Positions 18,913 through 28,177 are shown, counted from the stretch's first letter. The stretch: 64,000 bases of DNA from Gillisia sp. UBA3175 (GCA_002364325.1 DEXV01000003.1:249469-313468); one strand, 5' to 3'. Made by a program: numbers and translations. Notes: a model not told the origin generated them from the sequence alone.

Positions 18913-20178
18913 CTAACTCGCAGCTGCCATTTGCATTAGAATTGTAGATAAAATTGCCCCGTAGGTCCCAACTACATAACCAAATACGGCTAGTAATACC
19001 CCAACAGTTGCAAGTGAGGGGTGAAAAGCAGCGGCAACAACGGGTGCACTTGCAGCTCCACCTACATTAGCCTGACTACCTACAGCCAAAAAGAAATAAG
19101 GTGCTTTAATCAATTTTGCAACAATAATTAATAAGATTGCATGAATGGTCATCCAAACAAAACCAATTGCTATCAAGCCTGGATTTTCGAAAATCATAGT
19201 AAGGTCCATTTTCATTCCGATGGTTGCTACCAGCATATAAATAAAAACACTCCCTAATTTGCTGGCTCCTGCTCCCTCATAAGATCTTAATTTGGTAAAA
19301 GAAAATAAGATTCCCAGTGCAGTTGCAATAGTGATCATCCAGAAGAATGAGGAAGAGAAGGAGGAAAGTGCACTTTTGTTATCACTAAAGGTTTCGAAGT
19401 TTGTCAATAGGAAATTTGAAATACCATCTGCTCCCCAATGTGCTATACCCACCGCCCCAAAAGCCATAGCAAGCAGGATCATTGTGTCTGATAGGCTAGG
19501 ATTTCGAGTTACACTTTCTGAATATGCTGCAACTTTATTTTTAAGGTTTACAATAGCAGAATCATCTGCATTTAACCATTTATCAATTTTTTCATTACGG
19601 CCTATTCCAAACAGAATTATAGCCATCCAAAGATTTGCAATAACTATATCTACTAATACCATTCCCCCGTAAAGATCTGGGTTATACTCGTAGATCTCCA
19701 ACATTGCAGCCTGATTTGCACCACCACCAATCCAACTTCCTGCAAGCGTAGAAAGTCCTCTCCAAACTGCATCTGGTCCAATTCCACCAACGGTCTCTGG
19801 GGAAACAATAGATATTAGCAGTATAGCCAATGGTCCACCAATAATAATCCCAACAGTTCCGGTAAAGAACATTATCAATGCTTTTGGGCCTAAGTTAAAG
19901 ATAGCTTTAAGATCTATGCTTAAAGTCATTAAGACCAAGGATGCTGGTAAAAGATACCTGCTCGCAACAAAATAAAGTTGCGAGGTCTCATCTGATATTA
20001 TATTGAGGGAATTAAATATTGCCGGAATTAAATAACACATTAGCAATGCCGGCACCACAGAATAGAATTTTTTCCAAAAACCCTCCTCTTTTTCTGAAGT
20101 GTAGAATACAAAACCAAGGGAGATCATTAAAATGCCTAATACAATGGCATCATTAGTAAAGAGAGGAGCGTTTTCCAT
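18913..20178 (-). CDS. DUF819 family membrane protein
   Basis: This 421-residue polytopic protein has about 10-12 hydrophobic segments and the layout of the DUF819 (YjcL-like) family, which resembles sodium-dependent transporters in fold. Glycine-rich pore-like stretches such as GGIGPDAVWRG, GSWIGGGANQAAM and VGSQANVGGAASAPVVAAA are visible. Substrate is not known. It is transcribed on the minus strand ahead of the DUF4369 lipoprotein gene and separated by 65 bases from the HAD gene upstream. Confidence 0.85.
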   Translation of the reverse strand: MENAPLFTNDAIVLGILMISLGFVFYTSEKEEGFWKKFYSVVPALLMCYLIPAIFNSLNIISDETSQLYFVASRYLLPASLVLMTLSIDLKAIFNLGPKALIMFFTGTVGIIIGGPLAILLISIVSPETVGGIGPDAVWRGLSTLAGSWIGGGANQAAMLEIYEYNPDLYGGMVLVDIVIANLWMAIILFGIGRNEKIDKWLNADDSAIVNLKNKVAAYSESVTRNPSLSDTMILLAMAFGAVGIAHWGADGISNFLLTNFETFSDNKSALSSFSSSFFWMITIATALGILFSFTKLRSYEGAGASKLGSVFIYMLVATIGMKMDLTMIFENPGLIAIGFVWMTIHAILLIIVAKLIKAPYFFLAVGSQANVGGAASAPVVAAAFHPSLATVGVLLAVFGYVVGTYGAILSTILMQMAAAS

Positions 20179-20243
20179 GAATTATTTTTGTTTGCCCGCC
20201 AAAATACAATTTTTATTAGTTTAAAAAGTGATGAACTTTGCGT

Positions 20244-21062
20244 TTACCAATTTTTAAATGGAATTAATTGTTGTAAGCTTTGAGCTACTCCATCTTCTGT
20301 ACTTAAGTTAGTGATATGTTTGGCAACTTCCTTTGCTTCATCTCTTGCATTTCCAACGGCCACACCAAAACCAACATGATTCAGCATTTCTACATCATTA
20401 TAATTATCGCCATAAGCTATAACATCTTCAAGTTCAAAATTAAAATGTTTTTCTATTAAATAATTAACAGCGGTGAGTTTAGAGACTAGTTTAGGAGAAA
20501 TTTCTAAATAAGTGGTTTTAGATCTGTATAAATGCAATTCTTCAGAGAAATTCGCTGAAAGAAATTCTACAATTATATCAATTTGGGAAGCATCTCCCAT
20601 GGCCATGATCTTGTGGGCTCCTTTATTTTCTACCGTCCATTTCTCAATAACACTAGTGTGGTCTTTTATTTCGGGAGTTACCTTGGTATTATTTTCTTCA
20701 CGAGTAGCCCATTCATCCATTGCAGGTACATACCATTCATCATTATGATACAAACTTAAGTGGCAATTCATTTGAGTATTCCATGCAGTAAGACTTTTAA
20801 TAATATGCATCGGAATTTCTGTAGAACTCACCACTTTATCATTCACCAAGATCAAACCGCCGTTATAACTAATTATAGGTAAAGCCTCAATTTCCAATTC
20901 TTTCTGAAGATGCCTCATTGCTGAAGGCATTCTTGCCGATATTAAAATAAAAGGAATTTTCCCTTGTAACTTTTTTATTTCAGAGATGGTGGTGGGAGAT
21001 AGTTGTCGCTCTTTATTTAGTAGTGTGCCGTCGATATCTGAAAAAACAATTTTATACTTCAT
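20244..21062 (-). CDS. HAD-superfamily hydrolase, Cof type
   Basis: The 272-residue protein is a sugar-phosphate-type phosphatase of HAD subfamily IIB. Motif I is FSDIDGTLL (residues 6-14) with the nucleophile Asp8 and general acid Asp10; motif II ILISAR; a conserved lysine before the C-terminal motif IV GDNYNDVEML. A large cap domain lies between. The substrate cannot be read from sequence. It is the last gene of a tight minus-strand operon: the stop of the ribbon-helix-helix gene directly abuts its ATG. Confidence 0.9.
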   Translation of the reverse strand: MKYKIVFSDIDGTLLNKERQLSPTTISEIKKLQGKIPFILISARMPSAMRHLQKELEIEALPIISYNGGLILVNDKVVSSTEIPMHIIKSLTAWNTQMNCHLSLYHNDEWYVPAMDEWATREENNTKVTPEIKDHTSVIEKWTVENKGAHKIMAMGDASQIDIIVEFLSANFSEELHLYRSKTTYLEISPKLVSKLTAVNYLIEKHFNFELEDVIAYGDNYNDVEMLNHVGFGVAVGNARDEAKEVAKHITNLSTEDGVAQSLQQLIPFKNW

Positions 21063-21230
21063 CTAATTTTCTTCTTTTGGTTTTGGTTGCCTTTTGGCTT
21101 CCTTTAGCGACTTAGAAAGCATCCATTCTATCTGTCCATTGGTACTTCGGAAATCATCTGAAGCCCATTTCTCGATAGCTTTTAGCATATCTTCATTTAG
21201 CCGTAAGGCAAATGCTTTCTTTTTGCTCAT
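21063..21230 (-). CDS. Arc-type ribbon-helix-helix DNA-binding protein
   Basis: A 55-residue protein reads MSKKKAFALRLNEDMLKAIE then KWASDDFRSTNGQIEWMLSK and a basic tail. The short N-terminal strand KAFALRLN, helix, turn and second helix containing STNGQIEWML are the ribbon-helix-helix fold, in which the strand pair of a dimer contacts DNA. Spacing proves operon membership: one base separates its ATG from the stop of the upstream hydrolase gene, and its TAG is directly followed by the ATG of the HAD gene. No toxin gene is adjacent, so a solo regulator is more likely than an antitoxin. Confidence 0.85.
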   Translation of the reverse strand: MSKKKAFALRLNEDMLKAIEKWASDDFRSTNGQIEWMLSKSLKEAKRQPKPKEEN

Positions 21231-21231
21231 T

Positions 21232-22164
21232 TTATTTAATAGTCTTTATAAAATCTACTAAAGTGGACATTAATTCTGGGTGAAGAGCTCTATTAGGTTC
21301 ATTATAAGCCTTAGTGTTCTCTAAGTTGTCTCCATCAATTTTTCTGAAGACATGGTTCATTTTATCCAGAATTACCAGTTGTGCTTTAGGATTTGCCTCT
21401 TTTAATAATTGTGCTTCTGAAGTATCCACTTGAATATCGAAACTACCGTTAATTATAAGAATAGGTATTTCTAAAGTAGAAATAACTTCGGTAGGCTCAT
21501 ATTTCATCCAAGATTTGAGAAAAGGCTGTACACTTGGTCTAAAAATTGACTGCAATAATGGGTTATATTCAATGCTTTTTCCTTTTTCTCTTATATCTTG
21601 AAAAGAGCTTTTAGCGTTTTCGGCTAAACCTTCAGATTGTTTTGCTAACTGATCTACAATAATCTTATCTATACTTCTTCCGGCACCTGCAAGGGAAATA
21701 AAAGCATCGGCCTTGTCTTTTGCGGCAAGCATTCCTATGAGTGACCCTTCACTATGTCCAGCAATAATTATCTTTTTGTAGGTTTTCTCGGCTTTAAAAT
21801 AATCTAAAATTGAAGAGACATCTTGTACAAAATCTTCAAACGAGAGTTCCTCTTCACGAATTTTAAATTTATTCATCTTAAAGATTCTCTTATCGAATCT
21901 ATACGACGCAATACCATTTTTAGCTAATTCTTTTGCAATGAGTTTAGAGGCGTTATTTTTCATCATAAATCCATTTCCATTTCTGTCTGTAGGGCCAGAA
22001 CCTTGGATCAAGATCACAAGATTTGGCTGTTCTCCAGCTACTGGCATTGTTAAGGTTCCATCTATAAACTTATTTATGGAGACCTCGCTTTCCACAATAG
22101 AATCGCTCTGTGAAAATCCTATATTGAAAACTAAAATAGCTAAAAGGAGTAAATAATTTTTCAT
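21232..22164 (-). CDS. Secreted alpha/beta hydrolase
   Basis: The 310-residue protein begins with a signal peptide (MKNYLLLLAILVFNIGFSQ), so it acts outside the cytoplasm. It has the alpha/beta hydrolase hallmarks: oxyanion region VILIQGSGPTDRNG, nucleophile elbow GHSEGS, and a late Asp/His pair (NGSFDIQVD and KMNHVFRK). The family includes peptidases and esterases; the substrate is unknown. I chose ATG 22164 because it gives a clean signal peptide; an upstream ATG at 22203 would overlap the preceding gene by 23 bases. Confidence 0.88.
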   Translation of the reverse strand: MKNYLLLLAILVFNIGFSQSDSIVESEVSINKFIDGTLTMPVAGEQPNLVILIQGSGPTDRNGNGFMMKNNASKLIAKELAKNGIASYRFDKRIFKMNKFKIREEELSFEDFVQDVSSILDYFKAEKTYKKIIIAGHSEGSLIGMLAAKDKADAFISLAGAGRSIDKIIVDQLAKQSEGLAENAKSSFQDIREKGKSIEYNPLLQSIFRPSVQPFLKSWMKYEPTEVISTLEIPILIINGSFDIQVDTSEAQLLKEANPKAQLVILDKMNHVFRKIDGDNLENTKAYNEPNRALHPELMSTLVDFIKTIK

Positions 22165-22180
22165 GATTTCTAATAAGAAT

Positions 22181-22669
22181 TTATTGGCTAATTTTTTCAG
22201 CATATCTTTTTAAAACTCCTTCTGCATCTTGAGGCTTTTGAGTTCCTATTAAAAACTGCTTTTTATCCTTAGTTACAATTTGAATGCCATAGTTCCCTGA
22301 AACATTATAAGCTTTAACTTCATTAAATCCTCTAATTCCCCATCCGCCATATTCGGTTAATGCTGAATATTTTCTAACATATATTTTATCTATTTGAGAC
22401 CAGTTGTAATGTTTTTTAAAAAAAGGGAATGGTGAAAAATTAGCTGAAACTCCAGTTGAATCTATTTTTGTTTGCAATTCTAAAATAAAGATGCTGGCAA
22501 TAATAAAGGAGGTAATTATTAAAGTTAGTACAGTAGTTGTGTTAGACCCTATATTACTGAAGCCTTCTGTTTCATAATAGAGATTTAAAAATATTCCTCC
22601 ATTGGTGATGGCCAAAATGGCTATTAACCACCACTGACTAAATTGTTGCTTCTCCTCAAATATTCTCAT
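22181..22669 (-). CDS. Membrane protein with two N-terminal spans, function unknown
   Basis: The 162-residue protein has two hydrophobic segments (about residues 12-32 and 45-65) followed by a roughly 95-residue soluble domain rich in beta strands (YNWSQIDKIYVRKYSAL, GIQIVTKDKKQFLIGTQKP), which resembles a bacterial PH-like domain. I do not recognise a specific family. Only one base separates it from the SPFH gene upstream, suggesting the two act together at the membrane. Confidence 0.75.
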   Translation of the reverse strand: MRIFEEKQQFSQWWLIAILAITNGGIFLNLYYETEGFSNIGSNTTTVLTLIITSFIIASIFILELQTKIDSTGVSANFSPFPFFKKHYNWSQIDKIYVRKYSALTEYGGWGIRGFNEVKAYNVSGNYGIQIVTKDKKQFLIGTQKPQDAEGVLKRYAEKISQ

Positions 22670-22670
22670 A

Positions 22671-23534
22671 TTAATGATTTAAAGTTCCAGCATTTACAAT
22701 TGGGGAAGCATCTTTGTCTCCACAAAGGATCACCATAAGATTACTTACCATAGCAGCTCTGCGCTCGTCGTCCAGATGTACAATATTCTTCTTACTTAAT
22801 TCATTTAATGCCATTTCCACCATGCTTACCGCACCTTCCACAATCTTATGTCTTGCAGCAACTATAGCTGTGGCTTGCTGGCGCTTGAGCATGGCACTGG
22901 CAATTTCATTCGCATATGCTAAATAACCAATCCTAGCTTCTAACACTTCAATACCTGCTATATCAAGACGTTCTTGCAATTCCTTTTCTAAAGCTTCGCT
23001 TACTTCATTTACACTAGATCTCAGCGTAATATCTTCTTCCAAACCTTCATCAGCAAAGTTGTCATATGGATACATGCTGGCAAGTTTTCTAACAGCGGCA
23101 TCGGTTTGTACCACTACAAAATTCTCAAAATTATCAACATCAAAAGAAGCTTTAAAAGTGTCCTTTACTCTCCAAACCAAAATAGTACTTATCATTATTG
23201 GGTTTCCTAGTTTGTCATTTACTTTTAAACGTTCGCTGTCAAAATTTCTAGCTCTAAGTGAGATCTTAGTTTTTGTAAAGAAAGGATTCACCCAAAAAAG
23301 TCCGTTGTTCTTTACGGTACCTTTATATTTTCCGAAAAGTAGTAATACTCGGGACTCGTTAGGATTTACTAAGATCAATCCTGGGACAAGAGCGAGTGTT
23401 ATTAAAATTAAAAGGAGGAATAATGGCATTTTCATAGTGATAAGTCCAGCTACTCCAATTATTAGAAAAATAACAATAAAAGAAAGCATTACATAGCCAT
23501 TGGATGGAGTGGTAGTTTTTTCGTTGGAATCCAT
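22671..23534 (-). CDS. SPFH/band 7 domain membrane protein
   Basis: The 287-residue protein has two adjacent N-terminal membrane segments (about 14-33 and 35-54), then the SPFH domain starting NPNESRVLLLFGKYKGTVK and running to about residue 220, with the AVRKLASMYPYD and ERLDIAGIEVLEARIGYLAYA segments. It ends in an Ala/Glu-rich helix. SPFH proteins oligomerise on membranes as scaffolds. It is the first gene of a five-gene minus-strand operon and is divergent from the S1/P1 nuclease gene. Confidence 0.9.
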   Translation of the reverse strand: MDSNEKTTTPSNGYVMLSFIVIFLIIGVAGLITMKMPLFLLLILITLALVPGLILVNPNESRVLLLFGKYKGTVKNNGLFWVNPFFTKTKISLRARNFDSERLKVNDKLGNPIMISTILVWRVKDTFKASFDVDNFENFVVVQTDAAVRKLASMYPYDNFADEGLEEDITLRSSVNEVSEALEKELQERLDIAGIEVLEARIGYLAYANEIASAMLKRQQATAIVAARHKIVEGAVSMVEMALNELSKKNIVHLDDERRAAMVSNLMVILCGDKDASPIVNAGTLNH

Positions 23535-23636
23535 AATAATAAAATTATAAGTGATATTAAATTGATATCATAAATGTATTATAATAATTTGTAATTTACT
23601 AATCAAACATTAACAATATGATTATTTTAGGTTGTA

Positions 23637-23644
23637 TATATTTG
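23637..23644 (+). promoter_or_regulatory. Candidate -7 promoter element of the nuclease gene
   Basis: TATATTTG matches TAnnTTTG and lies 14 bases before the nuclease ATG. A clear -33 TTG was not found, so confidence is limited. Confidence 0.4.
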
Positions 23645-23658
23645 TAAAAAATTAATTT

Positions 23659-24441
23659 ATGAAGCAAATAGTAGTTACGGCCTTAATTTTATTAAATGGA
23701 TTTATTGGATTTGCAGGTGATAATGATTGGGGGCAAACGGGACATAGAACCACAGCAGAGATCGCGCAATCCTATTTAAGTAAAGATGCGAAAAAGGAGA
23801 TCTCTAAATTGCTTAATGGAAGAAGCCTTGCCTTTGCCTCTACGTTTGGAGACGAAATTAAAAGTGATTCTAAATACAGAATGTATAGTCCATGGCATTA
23901 TGTGAACTTACCTGGTGGGGCATCTGAATATAAGGCGGAAGACGCTAATCCCGATGGAGATTTATTGATGGCGATAAGAAAAAGCGTCGAGGTGTTGAAG
24001 GATAAAAAATCATCAAAAGAGGAAAAAGAATTTTATTTAAAGATGTTGGTTCATTTCCTTGGGGATTTACATCAACCTCTCCACGCTGGTAGAGGAGAGG
24101 ACAAAGGAGGAAACGATATTCAGGTAAGATGGTTTGGTGAAGGAACAAATTTACATAGAGTTTGGGATAGTGATATGATAGATTCTTACCAGATGAGCTA
24201 CACAGAAATGGCGAGTAATACTGCAAGACTTTCTGAAACACAGAAAAAAGCAATTGCTTCTGGTTCTTTTGAAGATTGGATGTACGAGTCTAAAGCTCTA
24301 AGTGAAAGAGTATATGCGTCGGCAGAAATTGGCGAGAAATTAGGATATAACTATATGTATGATTGGTTTCCAGTTGTTGGAGAACAATTACAAAAAGGAG
24401 GGATTAGGTTAGCTTCTGTTTTAAATGAAATTTTTGATTAG
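23659..24441 (+). CDS. S1/P1-type zinc nuclease
   Basis: These secreted trinuclear-zinc enzymes cleave single-stranded DNA and RNA and remove 3' phosphates. The 260-residue protein has a signal peptide (about residues 1-19), after which the conserved N-terminal DWGQTGHRTTAEIA supplies the first metal ligands (Trp and His). Further ligand motifs are SPWHYVNLPGG, HFLGDLHQPLHAG and GGNDIQVRWFG followed by NLHRVWDSD. All key residues are present. It is a single gene, divergent from the SPFH operon; a likely role is nucleic-acid scavenging, including phosphate. Confidence 0.95.
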   Translation: MKQIVVTALILLNGFIGFAGDNDWGQTGHRTTAEIAQSYLSKDAKKEISKLLNGRSLAFASTFGDEIKSDSKYRMYSPWHYVNLPGGASEYKAEDANPDGDLLMAIRKSVEVLKDKKSSKEEKEFYLKMLVHFLGDLHQPLHAGRGEDKGGNDIQVRWFGEGTNLHRVWDSDMIDSYQMSYTEMASNTARLSETQKKAIASGSFEDWMYESKALSERVYASAEIGEKLGYNYMYDWFPVVGEQLQKGGIRLASVLNEIFD

Positions 24442-24481
24442 GCTTAACTTTTAGATAATTTATTATTGAAAATCACCTGTT

Positions 24482-24516
24482 ATCGGCTGTATTCTATTAT
24501 GGCCGATTTCATTTTA
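24482..24516. terminator. Weak terminator between the nuclease and trkA-like genes
   Basis: ATCGGC (24482-24487) pairs with GCCGAT (24502-24507), with TTCATTTTATT following. The genes on both sides converge here, so it probably serves the nuclease gene. Confidence 0.45.
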
Positions 24517-24545
24517 TTCCTTAGCTATTGTGTTATTATTTCGTT

Positions 24546-25229
24546 TTATTGATTTGTGAATTTTCTTAAGTCTGTATTTGCACCATAGATCACCAAAATA
24601 TCATTTTCTTCAAGAATAGTATCTGGTGAAGCAACGCCTTGAACTTTATCTTCATTACGGGTTTTACCAACCACACTTTTTATTTCTGTCTTTTTGATAG
24701 TGGTAAGTGCTAAAATGTTGTAGTTCCTTCGTAATTGAATTTCCCTAATAGTTTTACCTATATGTCTTTCAGGAATATTTATTTCTATTATACTAAAGTG
24801 ATCACTTAATTCAAATGAGTCTATCACGTTATTTAAACATAGTTTCTTAGCCCAACGTTCTGCTGTTTCTTCTTCGGGATGAACAATTTCATCCACTCCA
24901 ATGGCTATTAATACCTTTTCGTGTAATGGGTCTATAGCTCTACTAATTAAACGTTTTACCTGCAAATTTTTAAATAGTGCAGTAGCCATTATATTCGTCC
25001 CTTGATCCTCGCCAATGGCAATAATAACTACATCTGTGTCTTTAAGAGGTAAGCCAGAAACGGTAAACTCGTCTGTGGCATCCATACAAATAGTATGTGA
25101 TATTTTTTCCTTCAATAGATCTACTTTATTCATTTTGCTGTCTATTCCAATCACTTCATTTCCTTGTGCCGTCAATTTTTCTGCTAAAGAGGCTCCAAAA
25201 TTTCCTAGACCAATAATTATATATTTCAT
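24546..25229 (-). CDS. Potassium uptake regulatory protein, TrkA/KtrA family
   Basis: The 227-residue protein is a single RCK unit: an N-terminal Rossmann domain beginning KYIIIGLGNFGASLAEKL with the GxGxxG nucleotide site and VIGID at the end of strand 2, and a C-terminal RCK_C domain (about residues 135-225). Such proteins form cytoplasmic octameric rings gating a TrkH/KtrB channel in response to nucleotides. It lies 10 bases downstream of the trkH-like gene and is surely co-transcribed with it. Confidence 0.93.
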   Translation of the reverse strand: MKYIIIGLGNFGASLAEKLTAQGNEVIGIDSKMNKVDLLKEKISHTICMDATDEFTVSGLPLKDTDVVIIAIGEDQGTNIMATALFKNLQVKRLISRAIDPLHEKVLIAIGVDEIVHPEEETAERWAKKLCLNNVIDSFELSDHFSIIEINIPERHIGKTIREIQLRRNYNILALTTIKKTEIKSVVGKTRNEDKVQGVASPDTILEENDILVIYGANTDLRKFTNQ

Positions 25230-25239
25230 TCCTTATAAT

Positions 25240-26988
25240 TTAGTTGATTGTTATTTCTTCGCTAGGGTAACGATAATTTTTATGTTTTATGTTCTTAAAT
25301 ACGGCTACCATTATAGAAAGCATGCTTACCCTACCAACAAACATGATTACAATAACAATAAATTTACTTACAGTACTCAAGCTTCCTGTAATCCCTAAAC
25401 TTAAACCCACTGTGCTATAAGCTGAAAAACTTTCGAATGCAATATCCAATAGACTTTTTTCTGGGTCAAAAATGGTTATAAGTACTATTCCAGATCCTAT
25501 TACAATTAGTGAAAGCGCTATGGTTGCAAATGCTCGTCTAACCGAAATATCTGCAATTTCCCTTCTAAAAACTTCTATCCTTTGCTTTCCTTTCGCTAAG
25601 CTTAAAATATTTAAGGTTGCTATGGCAAAGGTGCTGGTTTTTATACCACCACCAGTGGAGGCTGGGGAAGCACCAATCCACATTAGTAAAAATGTTATCA
25701 TTAAGGTTGGAAATGCTAAAGCTGTCATATCAACCGAATTAAAACCAGCAGTTCTAGGTGTAGCTGCTCCAAACAATGCGTTCACAATTTTTCCAAATAA
25801 TGAATGTTCTGCCAAGGTGTTATTGTATTCCAAAATAAAAAAAAGTATAAATCCAATAATTGTAAGGGATAAAGTGGTGATCAATGTAATTCTGCTATTG
25901 ATGTTTAATACCCAAGGTTTATAGATTATAACTTTGGAATTGAATCGAAAAACATTGAAAATCTTCTGCTTTATATAACTTATAAGATTCATTACAATTG
26001 GGAACCCCAAACCTCCCAACCCAAAGGTCGCGATAATAACCAATTGTAAGGGATAGTTAAAACGGAAGCCTGTTTCGTAAATACTATTGCTTAATGTAGA
26101 AAATCCAGCATTACAAAAGGCTGAAATTGCATGAAATATTGAAAAATAGACCTTATCCGCAAAGCTGCTTATTATTGAAGTTTCCAGTGAAAAAAAGATA
26201 AGCAAAGCAGCACTAAGTTCAACTGTTGCAGTGATTATAATGATGTTTTTTAAAGTTTCAAATACATCACCAATCTTTCGGGAATTCGTCATTTCACTTA
26301 ATGTCAACTGATTTTCATAAGTACTTCCTCCTTTAAAGAAATAACTAAAGTAACTGGCAAAAGTTAAAATACCTAAACCACCAACTTGAATGAGAAACAA
26401 AATAATAGATTGTCCAAAAACTGTAAAATAGGTACCTGTATCTACTACGATTAAACCTGTAACACAAACCGCACTTGTAGAGGTAAACAATGCATCGATA
26501 TACGATATACCATCGTGAGTTGCTTTTGGTAATAAAAGTAAAAAACTGCCAAGGAGAATAATACTGAAGAAACTTAAAATGAACAACTGAGCTGGATTAA
26601 GATAAGTTCTATTTAAGTTTAATTTTAATTCTGAAAATTCTCTAATGAAAGACAAAATAACCGCCAAAACTACCCAAAGCGGGTTTTCTAAAATTAAATC
26701 GGTTTTAAATGCTTCTCCCACGAATAAGTACATAAAGAAAATGTACAATGTGTAAACAACTGAAAGTAGATCGAAAATTGCTACTTTTCTCTTTAAAAGA
26801 ATCCGATTATTAATATATCTGGCAAAGGTTGATAATAAACCAATTGCTATTACAACAAAGTAAAACGTATCAATTATTTGTTGACTTAGAATTGTTTGTG
26901 AAAAACCAAAATCAAAAATAAAGGCAAACATTCCTAGAACACTTGCCCAAAAAGCGGTCCTATTTAGTTTTTTTAAATCAAAATTCAT
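25240..26988 (-). CDS. Potassium transporter, TrkH/KtrB family
   Basis: The 582-residue membrane protein has the four-repeat pore architecture of the SKT family, with selectivity-loop regions such as DALFTSTSAVCVTGLIVVD, FHAISAFCNAGFSTL, GAATPRTAGFNSVD and ESFSAYSTVGLSLG, each carrying the central glycine. An N-terminal extension of several extra membrane helices (about residues 10-130) is longer than in the simplest KtrB proteins. It imports potassium across the inner membrane with the TrkA-like protein as gate. Confidence 0.93.
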   Translation of the reverse strand: MNFDLKKLNRTAFWASVLGMFAFIFDFGFSQTILSQQIIDTFYFVVIAIGLLSTFARYINNRILLKRKVAIFDLLSVVYTLYIFFMYLFVGEAFKTDLILENPLWVVLAVILSFIREFSELKLNLNRTYLNPAQLFILSFFSIILLGSFLLLLPKATHDGISYIDALFTSTSAVCVTGLIVVDTGTYFTVFGQSIILFLIQVGGLGILTFASYFSYFFKGGSTYENQLTLSEMTNSRKIGDVFETLKNIIIITATVELSAALLIFFSLETSIISSFADKVYFSIFHAISAFCNAGFSTLSNSIYETGFRFNYPLQLVIIATFGLGGLGFPIVMNLISYIKQKIFNVFRFNSKVIIYKPWVLNINSRITLITTLSLTIIGFILFFILEYNNTLAEHSLFGKIVNALFGAATPRTAGFNSVDMTALAFPTLMITFLLMWIGASPASTGGGIKTSTFAIATLNILSLAKGKQRIEVFRREIADISVRRAFATIALSLIVIGSGIVLITIFDPEKSLLDIAFESFSAYSTVGLSLGITGSLSTVSKFIVIVIMFVGRVSMLSIMVAVFKNIKHKNYRYPSEEITIN

Positions 26989-27057
26989 CAGCCAAAAGTA
27001 GGGGATTTTTATCGTTTTTTAAAATTCAGTAAATTTTTAATACCAGAGTACAACAAT

Positions 27058-27654
27058 TTATATAATAGTTCTAAAAGTGAGGTTTATTCGTGGCGAAAAA
27101 TCTTTTTTTGACTTTGGTAATTGATGCTTCCAAAATTTTTGCGTGCTCCCTTTCATGATAAGCAAACTCCCATTCTCAAGGTAGATATTGTGTTTAAATT
27201 CAGGATTTTTAATATGCTTAAGCTGAAAATTTCTAACAGATCCTAAACTAATGGATGCAATAACAGGATCTTTTCCTAATTCCCTTTCATTATCTGAATG
27301 CCATCCCATGCTATCATTTCCATCTCTATAGAGATTTGCCAGGCAATGCGTAAATTTTTGACGAGTTAATTCATTTAGCGACGAATTCAATTTCTTTAAT
27401 TCCTGGGTGTAAGGCTCAGGAATTAGTTGAAGTCCAGAATAGGTATAGGTACTTTCATTTATTGCATACAAGGCAGTAAGTCTTGGCTGCGCAATTTTTT
27501 TTCCGAAGAGCGTAATATAGTATTGTTCCCAATCCAGTTCTTTTAAAAGATTGTTGTACAATTCATTAGCACATATTTTATTTAAAAATTTTGGATAATA
27601 ACATAGATCTGCATCTGGAAGTGAAATAATATTGCAGGTTTTATCTGTATTCAA
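27058..27654 (-). CDS. AlkB-like 2-oxoglutarate/Fe(II) dioxygenase
   Basis: The 198-residue protein has the AlkB-type jelly-roll core: iron ligands His119 and Asp121 in GWHSDNE, distal His177 in FWKHQLP, and the 2-oxoglutarate-binding arginine region SPRINLTFR (Arg189). The preceding NLYRDGNDSMG segment is typical of AlkB homologues that demethylate DNA or RNA bases; whether the target here is DNA, RNA or protein cannot be told. It lies 3 bases after the DoxX gene, forming a two-gene minus-strand unit. Confidence 0.88.
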   Translation of the reverse strand: MNTDKTCNIISLPDADLCYYPKFLNKICANELYNNLLKELDWEQYYITLFGKKIAQPRLTALYAINESTYTYSGLQLIPEPYTQELKKLNSSLNELTRQKFTHCLANLYRDGNDSMGWHSDNERELGKDPVIASISLGSVRNFQLKHIKNPEFKHNIYLENGSLLIMKGSTQKFWKHQLPKSKKDFSPRINLTFRTII

Positions 27655-27657
27655 TTA

Positions 27658-28011
27658 TTATAGGTAAAAATATGCCCACCAAATTAGAACGAATTGAAGC
27701 GGAAGGCGAAGTAGTAACATCCAATTTGGAATGCCAGCCCCAGCTTTCTTCGAGCTTAACATATAGAAATGGACCAACAAGAAGATCAAGAGCATAAGAA
27801 TGATTCCATAAATTGCAAGATCCTTGGTTTCAGGGAAAAATAATGATACACCTAAAACAATTTCTGCGAGCCCACTTAGATATACCAATGCTATATGAGA
27901 TGGTAAATATCTAGGCATTATTCTTAAGTAAGCCTTTGGCTTTATAAAATGAAATATTCCTGCAATTATGTACATAACAGACATTAAAATAAAGTGCCAG
28001 GGATAATTCAT
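27658..28011 (-). CDS. DoxX-family membrane protein
   Basis: The 117-residue protein has four hydrophobic segments and the DoxX-like layout (HFIKPKAYLRIMPRYLPSH, then GLAEIVLGVSLFFPETKDLA). The molecular function of these small proteins is not settled; relatives are linked to redox or quinone processes. It is the first gene of a pair with the AlkB-like gene. Confidence 0.82.
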   Translation of the reverse strand: MNYPWHFILMSVMYIIAGIFHFIKPKAYLRIMPRYLPSHIALVYLSGLAEIVLGVSLFFPETKDLAIYGIILMLLIFLLVHFYMLSSKKAGAGIPNWMLLLRLPLQFVLIWWAYFYL

Positions 28012-28177
28012 AGTTAATTGTTTTTGGTAGATTTCTTAACTGTTGAAATTAAATAAAAGAAATTTAAATCGCAGTGAAAACGTTTATTTAATAAGTATAA
28101 ATAAAATATTTAGGATAATTTTGGCTAATTGTTTAGAATAGAGTAAATTGCCGCCCCTGTTTTATTTAACTTAACCA

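Noticed and set aside
21063..21230. Ribbon-helix-helix gene read as antitoxin of a toxin-antitoxin pair
   Set aside because: Neither neighbour is a toxin: one is a secreted alpha/beta hydrolase and the other a HAD phosphatase of normal length.
23059..23496. 145-codon plus-strand frame opposite the SPFH gene
   Set aside because: The SPFH frame is clearly coding, and the opposite frame has no start context or recognisable domain.
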